Of a stretch of 64,000 nt of DNA, positions 16,850 through 27,381 are shown one piece after another. Positions within the stretch are counted from its first letter, which is position 1, and each line of letters opens with the position of its first letter. The stretch spans positions 53,709 through 117,708 of the forward strand of contig JAENYE010000006.1 of NCBI GenBank assembly GCA_016841955.1. Reading direction: 5' to 3'. The DNA comes from Methanobacteriota archaeon (lineage in GTDB: Archaea > Halobacteriota > Methanomicrobia > Methanomicrobiales > Methanoculleaceae). The position numbers and the translations under genes are program-made. Under the pieces are notes generated by a model. It was given only the letters and a program-made list of their open reading frames with translations, was not told the DNA's origin and ran no database searches.

Positions 16850-17542
16850 CTACCGTCTCCCGTAGTCGAGCGCGTCCCTGATGTTTCGGTTTGCAAGTAT
16901 CCAGAGCCCCGGTATCAGGATCAGGATGAAGACGACCATGGCGTAGGCGACGATATCGGCGGAGAAAAGCAGGAAGTTGAAGATGCCGTGCAGCACCATG
17001 GCGAGAGCGAGCCCCCGGAAGACGATCCCCGCCCGTCGCTCGGGGGCCGCGAACTTGGCCCGGCCGAGGGCATAGCCCCAGACGCTGGAGAAGAGCGCGT
17101 GCCCGGGGACCGAGAAGATCGCCCGGACGACGATCGTGCCGAGGGCAAGCGACGGCGACGTCACGTATGCCGAAAAGACGTAGAGGACGTTTTCGAGGGA
17201 TGCAAGCCCGAGAGCGGCGGAAGCGGCGTAGACGATACCGTCCATCGGTTCGTCGAACTCGGTGTCGCGGTAGGCGAACCGGTACACGACAGCAAACTTG
17301 CCGGATTCTTCGACGATGGGCGCGATGACGACGCCCATGATCAGCGAGGATGCGATGAAGAGGCCGAAGAACCCCTCGACGAAAGCAACCGGGAACGTGA
17401 CGAGGACGCCGAGGAGAAAGATCTTCGCGATCAGGGCCGCCGGCTCGGGCTCGAATTTATCCCTGTGGTAGAAATACCACGTCCAGAATATCCCCGGCCC
17501 CAGCGCCAGGGCAAGGATCGCCAGCGGCTCGACGTCGACCAT
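16850..17542 (-). CDS. PrsW-type glutamic intramembrane protease
   Basis: Predicted polytopic membrane protease of the PrsW/CAAX-related family, cleaving substrates within or near the bilayer. Of 230 residues, conserved features are EESGK at 78-82, LEN at 116-118, and two later histidines in VPGHALFSS and LHGIFNF, all facing the membrane interior in the family. About seven hydrophobic helices are present. No anti-sigma-type substrate is evident nearby, as expected in archaea. The tRNA-Gly gene follows on the same strand. Confidence 0.85.
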   Translation of the reverse strand: MVDVEPLAILALALGPGIFWTWYFYHRDKFEPEPAALIAKIFLLGVLVTFPVAFVEGFFGLFIASSLIMGVVIAPIVEESGKFAVVYRFAYRDTEFDEPMDGIVYAASAALGLASLENVLYVFSAYVTSPSLALGTIVVRAIFSVPGHALFSSVWGYALGRAKFAAPERRAGIVFRGLALAMVLHGIFNFLLFSADIVAYAMVVFILILIPGLWILANRNIRDALDYGRR

Positions 17543-17655
17543 TGCTTGATCGGTTCATGGTTTCACATAGGAAGAGTCTTTCTCTTCCATGGACTTGCCC
17601 CGCGATGTAACCCCTGATACGGGCAAAAACATCGTTTTCCCTTGATCCCGGGCTG

Positions 17656-17662
17656 AAAAAAA
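17656..17662 (-). terminator. Oligo-T terminator
   Basis: A run of seven T on the minus strand directly follows the stop of the 17665-18609 gene. Confidence 0.55.
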
Positions 17663-17664
17663 GG

Positions 17665-18609
17665 TTACTCGGGGAGGAGGCGGTACTCCGGGGCGAGCCC
17701 CTCCAGCACCAGCAGCCCGTAGTACCGGAAGAACGTGACGAACGGCACCGCGATCAGGAGCGCGACCGGGATGGCGATAATGAGGTAGGGGATGAGGAGG
17801 GCGAGGAGCAGCATGTAGTTCCCGGCCTGGAGTGCGGCGAGGAGCACGATCCCGATGAGAATAAACGGTATCGCGATGATCACCAGTGCGAGGATGACCA
17901 GGATCGCCTGCACGATCGCGGCAATGAGGCCCAGCACGAACCTGGTGACGACGTAGACGACGGTCTGCCAGAAACCGGCCGATATCACCCCGATAAGCCG
18001 CCGCCAGCCCTCGATGACGCCGCAGTCCTCGCGGATCATGATGGGGACGACGAAGTCGGTGGTCAGGACGAAGACAAGTCCGACAAGGAGGGCCACGACC
18101 AGGATGACCGGAATAAACAGGAGGAGCCGGAGCGGCACGGCAACGCCGACACCTGCCCCGCCGAGCCCGAAGAGCATGAAGGCGAGCGCCGCAACGGCGA
18201 GGATCAGGATCAGCATGAAGGCGACCTGGAAGAGGAAGAGTCGCACCCCTTTTCCGAGCCGCTCCCGGAAGAAGCGCCCGAGGCGGATATCCCCGGTCGA
18301 GAGCATATCGACGAAGACGAACTGCATTGCAGCGCCGACCAGCATCCAGAGGAGGGCGATCGCCAGCACGACGACGATAAACGCCACGATCAGCGGTGCG
18401 ATCTCGGGGAGGGACCCGGCCACGCCGGCCGGGAGGTCGCCCTCTCCGAAGCTGTACCGGGAGGTGTTCGGAAAGCTTGCGCCCCCTCCCACGAAGAGCG
18501 CGATCACGGCCAGGCGGAGCCAGACGCCCCGTTGAGGCGGCCAGAGCAGGTTTTTGGTGCGCTCGAAGGCGCCTTCCAGCCTGCTGAATGCATACATCTC
18601 TTCAGCCAT
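17665..18609 (-). CDS. Conserved polytopic membrane protein
   Basis: A 314-residue membrane protein with no recognised catalytic motif. After a soluble N-terminal stretch (MAEEMYAFSRLEGAFERTKNLL) come about six hydrophobic blocks and a soluble RLGRFFRERLGKGVRLF loop. The arrangement resembles archaeal DUF4013/DUF7544-like proteins in which a cytoplasmic amphipathic region precedes a glycerophosphodiester-like membrane domain. The start at 18609 is chosen over an upstream ATG (18690) because the conserved-looking region begins there. Confidence 0.6.
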   Translation of the reverse strand: MAEEMYAFSRLEGAFERTKNLLWPPQRGVWLRLAVIALFVGGGASFPNTSRYSFGEGDLPAGVAGSLPEIAPLIVAFIVVVLAIALLWMLVGAAMQFVFVDMLSTGDIRLGRFFRERLGKGVRLFLFQVAFMLILILAVAALAFMLFGLGGAGVGVAVPLRLLLFIPVILVVALLVGLVFVLTTDFVVPIMIREDCGVIEGWRRLIGVISAGFWQTVVYVVTRFVLGLIAAIVQAILVILALVIIAIPFILIGIVLLAALQAGNYMLLLALLIPYLIIAIPVALLIAVPFVTFFRYYGLLVLEGLAPEYRLLPE

Positions 18610-18762
18610 ATCAGTCACGAAGAAAAGGATCTTCCTGCCATTAAAACCTTCTTTGGACGAACCGGTTCCAGTATCCCGGCTCCAGGGCATATGCCCGCGG
18701 GTTTTGAGGGAATCAGGGTTTTCAACACCTTAATGTAGTCCGTTCACCACACTATAAAACGA

Positions 18763-19389
18763 ATGATTCCTCTCATGCTTGACCTGACGGGCAGGAGGGT
18801 GCTCATCTTCGGCGGAGGTGACGTCGGTGCCCGGAAGGCTGCGTACTTTGAGCATGAGGCGGAGGTGACGGTGATCAGCCGTTCTTTCTCGCCGGACCTT
18901 GAGAGGCTCACTATCCGGCGGCAGGAGGCCGACCTCTCGGTCCTCCCGGACGAGGCGCTTCGTGACCTCCTGCAGGGCGCATTCCTCGTCGTAGCCGCGA
19001 CACCTGACCCGGGACTTAACGACCGTATCGGAAGGCTCTGTGCCGGGGCGGGGATCCTCTTCAACAACGCCGCCGGCGAGCCCGGAGATGTCATCGTTCC
19101 TTCGGTCGTTAGGGGCAGCCGCTACCTGGTCGCGATTAGCACCCGCGGAAAGAGCCCTGCCGTATCCCGCTACCTCCGCATGAGACTCGAAGCGGAGTAC
19201 GCGGACCTTGACCGGATGATCGACCTGCAGGACGAGATGCGCTCGATGCTCCGGGAGGCCGAACCGGTGCAGGCAGAGCGGTCCCGCATCCTCTGGAGCG
19301 TCCTCGAGGACGAAGAGGTCTGGGGGGCGCTTGCCTCCGATTACGCGAGAGCACGCGGACTGGCGATCGAGAGGTACCTGCATGCCTGA
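18763..19389 (+). CDS. Precorrin-2 dehydrogenase / sirohydrochlorin ferrochelatase
   Basis: NAD-dependent oxidation of precorrin-2 to sirohydrochlorin, feeding siroheme, heme d1-type and F430/cobamide synthesis. The 208-residue protein corresponds to Met8 or the CysG N-terminal half: FGGGDVGARKA near residue 16, VVAATPDPGLNDRIG near 76, and FNNAAGEPGDVIVPSVV near 100 before a helical dimerisation domain. It heads the tetrapyrrole operon and overlaps hemA by 8 nt. Ferrochelatase activity is not certain, since many archaeal members only dehydrogenate. Confidence 0.92.
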   Translation: MIPLMLDLTGRRVLIFGGGDVGARKAAYFEHEAEVTVISRSFSPDLERLTIRRQEADLSVLPDEALRDLLQGAFLVVAATPDPGLNDRIGRLCAGAGILFNNAAGEPGDVIVPSVVRGSRYLVAISTRGKSPAVSRYLRMRLEAEYADLDRMIDLQDEMRSMLREAEPVQAERSRILWSVLEDEEVWGALASDYARARGLAIERYLHA

Positions 19390-20653
19390 ATCGGTCACGA
19401 CACCGCTCGCGCTCGCGGGCGTGAACCACCACACCGCGGACATCGCCACGCTCGAGGCGTTCCGGTTCCCCGACGAGGCGGCGTTTCTCCGCGAGGCACG
19501 GGAGCGTTTCAGGGGCGCTCTCCTGCTCCAGACCTGCAACCGCGTCGAAGTGCTGGTGCAGGGCGACGCACGGAGTCTCGAAGGGTTCCTGAAGGAACGG
19601 GGCAGACGCGACTTTATGGTAATCGAGGGCGAGACCGTGCCCCGCCACCTCCTGGAACTGGCAGCAGGCATCGACTCCCTGGTCGTCGGCGAGGACCAGA
19701 TCCTCGGGCAGCTCAAACGGGCGCTCGCGGCCGCGGAGGAGGCAGGGGCCGCGAACAGCGTCATCGGGCTCTGCATCAACAAGGCGGTGCATGTGGGAGT
19801 CAGGATCCGGCGCCAGACGCAGATCAACCGTGGGGCGGTCTCCGTCGGTTCTGCGGCCGTGACGCTTGCAGAGAACCTCCTCGGCACCCTGCGCGACCGG
19901 CATATCCTGGTCGTCGGGAGCGGGGAGATGGGGGTGCTCGTGACGCAGGCGCTCTCCGCGAAGGGTCTCACGGCCATCTACGTCGCCAACAGGACCTACG
20001 AGCGCGCGGTGATGCTTGCGGAGAAGATCGGGGGGCGTGCGGTCAACTTCAAGGACCTCTACCGCTACGTCGCGCTCTCCGACGTCGTTATCTCCTGCAC
20101 CGCCGCGCCGCACCCGGTCATCCGGACCGAGGAGGTCCGGGAGGTGATGGAGGAGCGCCTCTGGCCGCTCGACCGGCACCCCCGCCACCTGGTCCTCATC
20201 GACATCGCTCAGCCCCGCGACGTCGAGGAGGGGGTGCGGTCGATCGAAGGCGTGCACCTCTTCACCATCGACGACCTCCGGAACGTCAACGACGCTGCCA
20301 TGGACTCCCGGAGGAGCGAGGCGGACCGGGCACGGGGGATCATCGACGAGGAGCTCGACCACTTCATCCGTCTCCTCCGGCGGACGGCGGCCGACGAGAC
20401 GCTCGCTCTCCTCTACATCTGGGCGGAGTCGATAAGGTCCCGTGAACGCGACCGGGCGCTCGCCCGCCTGGGGGAGAAGGATGACCGCACGGCGGAGATC
20501 GTCGAAGACCTGACGCGTGCGCTCACCAAAAAGCTCCTCTCCGACGCGACGACGGCCATCCGCGCGAGCGCGGAGTGCGGCGATATAACAACAGCAGAGG
20601 CCCTGATGAGGGCGATTACCCGGGGAGAACCATGTTTCCAGAACGACGAATGA
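19382..20653 (+). CDS. hemA: Glutamyl-tRNA reductase
   Basis: NADPH-dependent reduction of glutamyl-tRNA to glutamate-1-semialdehyde, the first committed step of C5 tetrapyrrole synthesis. The 423-residue protein has catalytic Cys52 in LLQTCNRVEV, SLVVGEDQILGQ near residue 99, the nucleotide-binding VVGSGEMG near 178, and the helical dimerisation domain at the C-terminus. ATG 19382 overlaps the preceding stop; an upstream in-frame start at 19331 lies deep in the previous gene and is disfavoured. Confidence 0.96.
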   Translation: MPESVTTPLALAGVNHHTADIATLEAFRFPDEAAFLREARERFRGALLLQTCNRVEVLVQGDARSLEGFLKERGRRDFMVIEGETVPRHLLELAAGIDSLVVGEDQILGQLKRALAAAEEAGAANSVIGLCINKAVHVGVRIRRQTQINRGAVSVGSAAVTLAENLLGTLRDRHILVVGSGEMGVLVTQALSAKGLTAIYVANRTYERAVMLAEKIGGRAVNFKDLYRYVALSDVVISCTAAPHPVIRTEEVREVMEERLWPLDRHPRHLVLIDIAQPRDVEEGVRSIEGVHLFTIDDLRNVNDAAMDSRRSEADRARGIIDEELDHFIRLLRRTAADETLALLYIWAESIRSRERDRALARLGEKDDRTAEIVEDLTRALTKKLLSDATTAIRASAECGDITTAEALMRAITRGEPCFQNDE

Positions 20654-21615
20654 GACGGATGCGGCGGCGGATAATCCAGCCGCTCCTCCGCGAGACTGAA
20701 CTTCGAAAGACCGACCTCATTGCGCCGGTCTTCGTGGACGAATCGATCAGCGCACCGCTTCCGATTGCCTCGATGCCGGGGCAGTTCCGCCACCCGACAG
20801 AAGGCGTCGCCGACTACTGCGAACACCTCTGGAACGCCGGTATCCGGGCGGCGATCCTCTTCGGGGTCCCGGCAGCAAAAGACAGCGAGGCGACCGAAGC
20901 CTACGCGAGCGGCGGCGTCGTCCAGCGGGCCGTCCGGAGCATCAAGGAGCGGTTGCCGCAGATGGTGGTCGCCACCGACGTCTGTGCCTGCGAGTACACC
21001 GACCACGGCCACTGCGGCATCGTCGGGGAGACTGCCGACGGCCCGGACCTCCTTAACGACCCGTCGCTTGCGTTGATGGTGCGGATCGCCGTCTCTCACG
21101 CGGAGAGCGGCGCCGATATCGTCGCGCCGTCGTGCATGCTCGATGGGATGGTGCGGGCGATCCGGCAGGCTCTCGATGCCGCCGGATTCCAGAACGTCCT
21201 GATAGTCTCTTACTCCTCGAAGTTCGCGAGCGCCCTTTACGGGCCGTTCCGTGACGCCGCAGACTCGGGGTTCAGTTTCGGCGACCGGACGACCTACCAG
21301 ATCTGCCCGGGCAATGCAAGGGAGGCGGTGATGGAGTCGGAGCTCGACGCGGCCGAAGGAGCGGATATCCTGATGGTCAAGCCGGCCGGGATCTACCTCG
21401 ATATCCTCTTATCACTCAAAGAGTTCGGGCTGCCGATCGCGGCCTACCAGGTCAGCGGGGAGTATGCGATGATCAAGGCGGCCGCAGAACGCGGGTGGCT
21501 GGACGAGCGGGCCGTCGCCCTCGAGAGCCTCATCGCCATCAAGCGCGCCGGGGCCGACCTGATCATCACTTACTTTGCACAAGACGCAGCGAGGTGGCTC
21601 GATGAAGAGCAGTGA
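20632..21615 (+). CDS. hemB: Porphobilinogen synthase (ALA dehydratase)
   Basis: Condenses two 5-aminolevulinate molecules to porphobilinogen. The 327-residue protein has both Schiff-base lysines, Lys197 in [14 protein letters not shown] and Lys250 in MVKPAG. Three cysteines at 118, 120 and 128 ([13 protein letters not shown]) identify the Zn-dependent type. The gene starts inside the end of hemA (22-nt overlap), consistent with translational coupling. Confidence 0.96.
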   Translation: MFPERRMRRMRRRIIQPLLRETELRKTDLIAPVFVDESISAPLPIASMPGQFRHPTEGVADYCEHLWNAGIRAAILFGVPAAKDSEATEAYASGGVVQRAVRSIKERLPQMVVATDVCACEYTDHGHCGIVGETADGPDLLNDPSLALMVRIAVSHAESGADIVAPSCMLDGMVRAIRQALDAAGFQNVLIVSYSSKFASALYGPFRDAADSGFSFGDRTTYQICPGNAREAVMESELDAAEGADILMVKPAGIYLDILLSLKEFGLPIAAYQVSGEYAMIKAAAERGWLDERAVALESLIAIKRAGADLIITYFAQDAARWLDEEQ

Positions 21616-22849
21616 CCTGTTCGCGCGGGCAACGGCCCTGATGCCGGGCGGCGTGAGCAGCCCCGTCCGGGCCATCAGGCCCTACCCGTTCTACGTGGAG
21701 CGCGCGAGAGGATCGCACCTTGCGACCGTCGACGGGGCTGATCTCGTCGACTGCTGCCTCGGTTACGGCCCCCTCATCCTCGGCCACGCGCACCCGGACA
21801 TCCGGGAGGCTATAGGGCACCAGCTCGAGAAGGGGTGGCTCTACGGCACGCCGACGCCGCTCGAGCTCGACCTTGCAGGAGTTATCGTCGGCGACCACCC
21901 CGCGGTCGATATGGTCCGGTTCGTTTCGTCGGGCTCGGAGGCGACGATGGCCGCGATCCGGCTCGCCCGCGGCTACACGGGAAAGCAGGACATCGTCAAG
22001 GTCGAAGGCGGGTTCCACGGCGCCCACGATGCGGTCCTGGTGAAGGCCGGGTCGGGGGCGACCACGCTCGGGGTGCCCGACTCCGCGGGCGTCCTCGCGG
22101 ACCTCGTGGCGCACACCCGGCAGGTCCCTTACAACGACCCCGAGGCGCTCGAGATGCTTCTCTCCGGAAACGACGACGTCGCCGCGTTCATCCTCGAACC
22201 GATCATGGGCAACGTCGGCCCGGTGTTCCCGGACGACGGCTACCTCGCCGATGTCCGGGAGATCACCGCCGCCTACGGCGTCCTCCTCATACTCGACGAG
22301 GTGATCACCGGCTACCGGGTCGGCATCGGCGGTGCGGAGGTGCTCTACGGGGTAAAGCCCGACCTTGCCACGTTCGGCAAGATCATCGGCGGCGGCCTCC
22401 CCATCGGGGCGTTCGGCGGACGGCGCGACATCATGGAACTGGTCGCCCCCTCGGGCCCGGTCTACCAGGCAGGCACGTTCAGCGGCAACCCGGCGAGCCT
22501 CGCGGCGGGGTATGCGACGCTCCGTTACCTCCACGACCACCCGGAGGCCTACCGGCAGCTCGACGACGCCACCCGGGCAATCGGGGAGGTCGCCGCGGAT
22601 GCGCGCCGCGGCTCGTTCGTCAGGATGGGCTCGCTCTTCAAGCACTTCTTCCGGGACGCACCGCCGCGGAACTACGGGGAGGTCAAGGAGTGCGACACGG
22701 AGGCGTTCGGGCGGTTCTGGAAGGCGATGCTTGACGCCGGGGTCTTCCTCCCGCCGTCGCAGTTCGAGACGAACTTCCTCTCTGCCGCGCACACAACGCA
22801 GGATATCGAACAGATAGCGGACGCGTACGGATCATGTCTCTTCGCATAG
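21602..22849 (+). CDS. hemL: Glutamate-1-semialdehyde 2,1-aminomutase
   Basis: PLP enzyme converting glutamate-1-semialdehyde to 5-aminolevulinate. In the 415-residue protein the PLP lysine is Lys260 in [16 protein letters not shown], with Asp232 in [12 protein letters not shown] contacting the pyridine nitrogen. [19 protein letters not shown] near residue 109 binds the phosphate. The start overlaps hemB by 14 nt and the end overlaps hemC by 16 nt. In this operon the order of genes is not the order of reactions. Confidence 0.97.
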   Translation: MKSSDLFARATALMPGGVSSPVRAIRPYPFYVERARGSHLATVDGADLVDCCLGYGPLILGHAHPDIREAIGHQLEKGWLYGTPTPLELDLAGVIVGDHPAVDMVRFVSSGSEATMAAIRLARGYTGKQDIVKVEGGFHGAHDAVLVKAGSGATTLGVPDSAGVLADLVAHTRQVPYNDPEALEMLLSGNDDVAAFILEPIMGNVGPVFPDDGYLADVREITAAYGVLLILDEVITGYRVGIGGAEVLYGVKPDLATFGKIIGGGLPIGAFGGRRDIMELVAPSGPVYQAGTFSGNPASLAAGYATLRYLHDHPEAYRQLDDATRAIGEVAADARRGSFVRMGSLFKHFFRDAPPRNYGEVKECDTEAFGRFWKAMLDAGVFLPPSQFETNFLSAAHTTQDIEQIADAYGSCLFA

Positions 22850-23718
22850 GCACACGGGGAAGCGCTCTCGCGCTTGCGCAGACAAACAAGGTGGTCGGCA
22901 TGCTCGCCGACCGGGGTATCGAGGCTGAGGTCGTCACGATCACGACCGAGGGCGACACCGCGACAGGGGTCCCGCTCCACGCCATCGGGGGACAGGGGGT
23001 CTTCGTGCGGGCGCTCGACGACGCGATTCTCAGGTGTGAGATCGATGCGGCGGTGCACAGCATGAAGGATATTCCGGCGGCCCGCCCGGCAGGGCTCGTC
23101 TGCTGCGCGGTGCTCGAACGGGACTCGCCTGCGGATTTTCTTGCGCACGAAGCCCCTCTCGACGCGGTCCGCGTCGTCGGGTCGTCGAGCACCCGACGCC
23201 GCGCCCAGCTCCTCCGCGACAACCCGTCGCTTGAGGTGAAGCAGCTCCGCGGGAACGTCGACACTCGGATCCGGAAACTCCGCGAGGGGCAGTACGACGC
23301 CGTCGTGCTCGCGGAGGCGGGCCTTCAGCGGCTCGGGCTCACGCTGCCGGGAGAACCCCTCCCCACCGACCGGTTCGTGCCGTCGCCGAACCAGGGCACC
23401 GTCGCGGTCGTCTGCCGGGACGACCCGGCCGTTGCCGTCCCCTTCGCGGCGCTCGACCACGCGCCCACCCGCCTCGACGTGGAGATCGAGCGTGCCGTCA
23501 TGGAGGAGGTCGGCGGCGGGTGCTTCACCCCCCAGGGGATCTACTGCCGGGGCGGCGATCTGATCGCCGAGGTGCTCGCGCTCGACGGTTCCCGGTGGGA
23601 GCGTGTCGAGCGGCACGTCGCGACCGTCGGCGAAGCCCGGGAGTGCGGGCGGGCGCTGCGCAGGCAGGCGGCCGACCTGATCCGGGAGGCCTATACGGCC
23701 CTTGGGGTGAAACCATGA
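22834..23718 (+). CDS. hemC: Hydroxymethylbilane synthase
   Basis: Polymerises four porphobilinogens into hydroxymethylbilane. The 294-residue protein has the N-terminal [12 protein letters not shown], the active-site region HSMKDIP near residue 75, and the dipyrromethane attachment Cys230 in [10 protein letters not shown]. Length is standard. It overlaps both neighbours, hemL upstream and the uroporphyrinogen methyltransferase downstream (ATGA). Confidence 0.96.
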   Translation: MSLRIGTRGSALALAQTNKVVGMLADRGIEAEVVTITTEGDTATGVPLHAIGGQGVFVRALDDAILRCEIDAAVHSMKDIPAARPAGLVCCAVLERDSPADFLAHEAPLDAVRVVGSSSTRRRAQLLRDNPSLEVKQLRGNVDTRIRKLREGQYDAVVLAEAGLQRLGLTLPGEPLPTDRFVPSPNQGTVAVVCRDDPAVAVPFAALDHAPTRLDVEIERAVMEEVGGGCFTPQGIYCRGGDLIAEVLALDGSRWERVERHVATVGEARECGRALRRQAADLIREAYTALGVKP

Positions 23719-24446
23719 CAGGTAAAGCGTATCTTGTGGGGTCCGGCCCGGGCGGGCTCGGCCTCCTGACGATGAGGGCCCGCGAGGTGATCGACGGGGC
23801 GGACGTGGTCCTCTACGACCAGCTCCCGGGCGAGGAGATCCTCGCGACGCTCCCGCGGGACGCCGAGCTCATCGACTGCGGGAAGTACGGCGGCAGCCAC
23901 ACACTGGAGCAGCACGAGATCGAGGCGCTGATGGTCGAGAGGGTGAAAGCAGGGAAGATAGTCGTGCGCCTGAAAGGGGGCGACCCGTTCCTCTTCGGCC
24001 GCGGTGGGGAGGAGATCGAGGTGCTCCGGGAGCACGGCATCCCCATTGAGGTTGTGCCGGGGGTGACCAGCGCCATCGCCGTCCCGGAGATGGTCGGGAT
24101 CCCGGTCACTCACCGGCGATACGCGTCGCAGGTGACCTTCATCACCGGCCACGAGGACCCCACGAAGCCGGAGTCCGCCCTCGACTGGGAGGTTCTGGCC
24201 CGCCTGAAGGGGACCCTCGTTATCCTGATGGGGATAAAGAACCTCCCCGCCATCGCGGCGGCGCTCGCAGCGCACGGCAAGGAACCCGCGACCCCGGTGG
24301 CAATCATCGAGCGGGGCCTCCGGCCGGACCAGCGCGTAACGGTCGGGACCCTCGCCGATATCGCCGAAAAAGCCCGCGCCGCAGGCGTCCGCCCCCCGGC
24401 GGTGATCGTCATCGGGGGTGTCGTGGAGCTGTATGAGGGGGCTTGA
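23715..24446 (+). CDS. cobA: Uroporphyrinogen-III C-methyltransferase
   Basis: SAM-dependent methylation of uroporphyrinogen III at C2 and C7, giving precorrin-2 for siroheme, cobamide and coenzyme F430. The 243-residue protein shows the family's [14 protein letters not shown] near residue 9, [17 protein letters not shown] near 79, and [13 protein letters not shown] near 109. It is the last gene of the operon and makes the substrate of the first gene product. Uroporphyrinogen III synthase (hemD), needed between hemC and this step, is not present in the window. Confidence 0.95.
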   Translation: MTGKAYLVGSGPGGLGLLTMRAREVIDGADVVLYDQLPGEEILATLPRDAELIDCGKYGGSHTLEQHEIEALMVERVKAGKIVVRLKGGDPFLFGRGGEEIEVLREHGIPIEVVPGVTSAIAVPEMVGIPVTHRRYASQVTFITGHEDPTKPESALDWEVLARLKGTLVILMGIKNLPAIAAALAAHGKEPATPVAIIERGLRPDQRVTVGTLADIAEKARAAGVRPPAVIVIGGVVELYEGA

Positions 24447-24481
24447 GGGGTAAAGGGGCGCAGTCGTCAACAACGCGTTGC

Positions 24482-24558
24482 CTCACGCGAAGCCGCGAAG
24501 TCTGTGTATCTTTACGCACCTACCCCTTTCCTTCGCGTTCTTCGCGTCTTCGCGTGAG
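24482..24558. repeat. Palindromic repeat, CTCACGCGAAG type
   Basis: CTCACGCGAAGCCGCGAA at 24482-24499 is the reverse complement, with one mismatch, of TTCGCGTCTTCGCGTGAG at 24541-24558, giving an 18-bp stem with a 41-nt loop between the heme operon and ilvD. Resembles REP-like dispersed palindromes. Confidence 0.7.
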
Positions 24559-24662
24559 ATCGTCTCCCAGTGCCATGTGGCGTAAAGAGCCGGCACAACC
24601 CTACCTTCACCGTGCAGAAACCCTTCTGCCTCTGGTCTCCTTCCCCTGCGGGGAAGTCGCCA

Positions 24663-24722
24663 CTCGCACCTGGCGGTGCTCGAACTCCTGCCGCTCGCGA
24701 TACTCGCGCCAGTCGTTTCCTG
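24663..24722. repeat. Half-copy of the dispersed GGTGCTCGAACTCC repeat
   Basis: CTCGCACCTGGCGGTGCTCG and the following AACTCCTGCC match the left arm at 48261-48290 nearly exactly. No second arm was found here, so this is a fragment. Confidence 0.65.
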
Positions 24723-24787
24723 CACCACACCCCGACAGCCGGAATACTCTTTTCCCCCTGCGCGCTTATTCTCATACGAGGATTACC

Positions 24788-26431
24788 ATGCGGAGTGAGA
24801 CGGTTAAGAAAGGCTACCAGCGTGCTCCGAACCGGGCGCTGCTCAGGTCGCTCGGCGTGACCGACCGGGAGATGGACCAGCCCTTCATCGGGATAGCAAA
24901 CGCGTACAACACTATCGTCCCCGGGCACATCCACCTCCGGTCCCTCTCGCAGAAGGTGCAGGAAGGTGTCGCGGCCGCGGGCGGCGTGCCGTTCGAGTTC
25001 GGGACCATCGGCATCTGCGACGGGATCGCGATGGGTCACGAGGGGATGCGGTATTCCCTTCCCTCGCGGGAGAACATCGCCGACGCCGTCGAACTGATGG
25101 TCGAGGCGCACCGGTTCGACGGCCTGGTCTGCGTCGGCACCTGCGACAAGATCGTTCCCGGCATGCTCATGGCGGGGGTGCGATGCAACGTCCCGACGAT
25201 CGTCGTCACCGGCGGCCCGATGCTTCCCGGCTACGCGGCAGGCAGGGAACTCTCCCTGATCGACATCTTCGAGGGCGTGGGCCGCGTCGCCGCCGGCACG
25301 ATGAGCGAGGAGGAACTCGGGGAACTCGAGTGCGCGGCGATGCCCGGGTGCGGCAGCTGCCAGGGACTCTACACCGCAAACACCATGGCGTGCGTGACCG
25401 AGGCGCTGGGCCTCTCCCTCCCGGGATGCGCGGCCATCCCTGCGGTCGACGCAGCAAAACTCCGCATAGCCCGGGAGAGCGGGGAGCGAGCGGTCGGCCT
25501 CGTCCGGGAGGGCGTCCGCCCCCGGGATATCGTCACCCCGACAAGCCTCGCGAACGCCATCCGGGTGGACATGGCGCTCGGGGGGTCGTCGAACACGGTG
25601 CTCCACCTGATGGCCGTCGCCAGGGAGGCGGGTGTCCCCCTCGACCTTGAAACCTTCAATGCCGTCGCCGAGGCGACCCCCCACATCTGCCACATGCAGC
25701 CCGGGGGGCCGCACTCGATGCTCGCCCTCCACCGGGCCGGAGGCATCCCCGCGATCCTGAAGATGCTCGAGCGCTACCTCGACGACGCCCCGACGGTTTC
25801 GGGCCGCTCGATCCTTGAGATCGCGAGGAACGCGCGGGTCGCCGACCCGGACGTGATCCGGACGGCCGACGCCCCGGTCAGCCCCGCCGGCGGCCTGAAG
25901 ATCGTGCGCGGGTCGCTCGCCCCCGACGGCGCCGTCGTCAAGTGCGCCGCCGTCCCGGAGGCGATGTGGCGGCACCAGGGCCCTGCACGGGTCTTCGACG
26001 GGGAAGACGCCGCGATGGAGGCGATCCTCCACCGCGAGATCGCGGAGGGCGATGTGCTCGTGATCCGCTACGAGGGGCCGCGGGGAGGACCCGGGATGCC
26101 CGAGATGCTCTCGCCGACCTCGGCACTGATGGGCCTCGGCTACGCGCGGGTCGCCCTGGTGACGGACGGGCGCTTCTCGGGCGGCACCCGGGGGCCGTGC
26201 ATCGGGCACATCGCCCCCGAGGCCGCGGTCGGCGGACCGATCGCCCTTGTGGAGGATGGCGACGAGATCGCAGTCGACCTCTACGAGAAACGCCTCGACC
26301 TCTCTGTCGATGCAGAAACCCTGGAAGAGCGGCGTCGTGCCTGGAAGCCGCCGGCGCGCCGGCTTACGGGCGTGCTCGCCCGGTACGCGCAGACCGTCGA
26401 GCAGGCGAACCTCGGCGCCGTCCAGAGGTAA
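24788..26431 (+). CDS. ilvD: Dihydroxy-acid dehydratase
   Basis: Fe-S enzyme dehydrating dihydroxyisovalerate and its homologue in valine, isoleucine and leucine synthesis. The 547-residue protein contains [14 protein letters not shown] near residue 117 and [15 protein letters not shown] near 188, which hold the iron-sulfur cluster ligands, plus [21 protein letters not shown] near 460. ATG 24788 is used because homology-type sequence ([18 protein letters not shown]) starts there; the long upstream open frame runs through repeat sequence. A T-run follows the stop. Confidence 0.96.
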   Translation: MRSETVKKGYQRAPNRALLRSLGVTDREMDQPFIGIANAYNTIVPGHIHLRSLSQKVQEGVAAAGGVPFEFGTIGICDGIAMGHEGMRYSLPSRENIADAVELMVEAHRFDGLVCVGTCDKIVPGMLMAGVRCNVPTIVVTGGPMLPGYAAGRELSLIDIFEGVGRVAAGTMSEEELGELECAAMPGCGSCQGLYTANTMACVTEALGLSLPGCAAIPAVDAAKLRIARESGERAVGLVREGVRPRDIVTPTSLANAIRVDMALGGSSNTVLHLMAVAREAGVPLDLETFNAVAEATPHICHMQPGGPHSMLALHRAGGIPAILKMLERYLDDAPTVSGRSILEIARNARVADPDVIRTADAPVSPAGGLKIVRGSLAPDGAVVKCAAVPEAMWRHQGPARVFDGEDAAMEAILHREIAEGDVLVIRYEGPRGGPGMPEMLSPTSALMGLGYARVALVTDGRFSGGTRGPCIGHIAPEAAVGGPIALVEDGDEIAVDLYEKRLDLSVDAETLEERRRAWKPPARRLTGVLARYAQTVEQANLGAVQR

Positions 26432-26505
26432 CCTCTTTTTTGCCGGGAATCCATCGCGGTCACGAACGGTTCCGCAACTCCTCCCCTCTCAAGGGAGCGC
26501 ATACT

Positions 26506-26536
26506 CCTCTGCCGGTATTGTGACCCCCGGCAGAGG
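26506..26536 (+). terminator. Strong hairpin downstream of ilvD
   Basis: CCTCTGCCGG and CCGGCAGAGG form a perfect 10-bp stem with an 11-nt loop, followed by TTCTTTAAA. It lies 75 nt beyond the ilvD stop, after a first T-run at about 26435-26441. The rest of the 26432-26799 gap has only a TATA-like box near 26725-26735 for the carbonic anhydrase gene. Confidence 0.5.
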
Positions 26537-26799
26537 ATAGTTCTTTAAACAACCTGGTTCTGTTAAGTGGTTTAGTCTTCTTCCCGCGGTATATCCGGTA
26601 TCCCGCACCCCCGATCCGGGCATTGATGTACAGGGATGATCCAGCGTATCAGGCCTCGTCCCGGGCTGGAACGCCGTTTGTTTTCCCGGCTCATTTCCCC
26701 ACAATACCCTGGCGTATACATTTTTAAATCCCGGGAGTAATCCCTCTTCGAGGCGCACTCGTCCGAGACGGTCGCCCATATCGCCTACGGAGTATACGG

Positions 26800-27381
26800 A
26801 TGATAGAGAAATTTCTTGATGGTAACAAGCGATTCCTGGACGAAGATTTCGCAAAAGATCCCGAACATTACGCTCCGCTCGCGTCAAGCCAGCACCCGGA
26901 GGTTCTCTGGATAGGATGCTCCGACTCAAGAGTGAATCCCGAGCGCATCACCGGTGCGAAAGCCGGGCAACTCTTCGTACAGCGGAACATCGGCAACATC
27001 GTCCCGATTCACGACTGGAACTTCGCGACCGTGCTCGAGTACGCAGTCAAGCACCTCAAGGTCGGGGATATCGTCATCTGCGGACACTCCGACTGCGGCG
27101 CCATAAAGGCGCTGGACCACGAGAGCAAGGACGCATACGTCCCGCTCTGGCTGAATAACGCGGTGGAGGCGAAACGCCGGGTCGATGACAGGATCCCGGC
27201 GCCGAAGAACCCCGAAGAAGAGAAGAATCGACTGCATCTCATCGAGATCGAGAACGTCGCCCTGCAGCTTGAGCACCTCCGTACCTACCCGCCGGTCAGG
27301 GCCGCGGAAAAAGAAGGACGGGTCAAACTTCACGGCCTGTACTTCGACCTTGCAACCGGAGAGTTGCAGAAGATATTCTAG
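26800..27381 (+). CDS. Beta-class carbonic anhydrase
   Basis: Zn enzyme interconverting CO2 and bicarbonate in the cytoplasm, useful for CO2 supply to methanogenesis and for carbamoyl phosphate synthesis. In the 193-residue protein the Zn ligands are Cys40 in GCSDSR, His96 and Cys99 in GHSDCG, and the Asp42-Arg44 dyad is intact. A TATA-like TTTTTAAAT about 70 nt upstream fits an independent promoter. The stop overlaps the convergent thioredoxin-like gene by 4 nt. Confidence 0.95.
   Translation: MIEKFLDGNKRFLDEDFAKDPEHYAPLASSQHPEVLWIGCSDSRVNPERITGAKAGQLFVQRNIGNIVPIHDWNFATVLEYAVKHLKVGDIVICGHSDCGAIKALDHESKDAYVPLWLNNAVEAKRRVDDRIPAPKNPEEEKNRLHLIEIENVALQLEHLRTYPPVRAAEKEGRVKLHGLYFDLATGELQKIF

Noticed and set aside
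24443..24787. N-terminal extension of ilvD by 115 codons
   Set aside because: It would translate the palindromic repeats; the family's conserved N-terminus starts at 24788.
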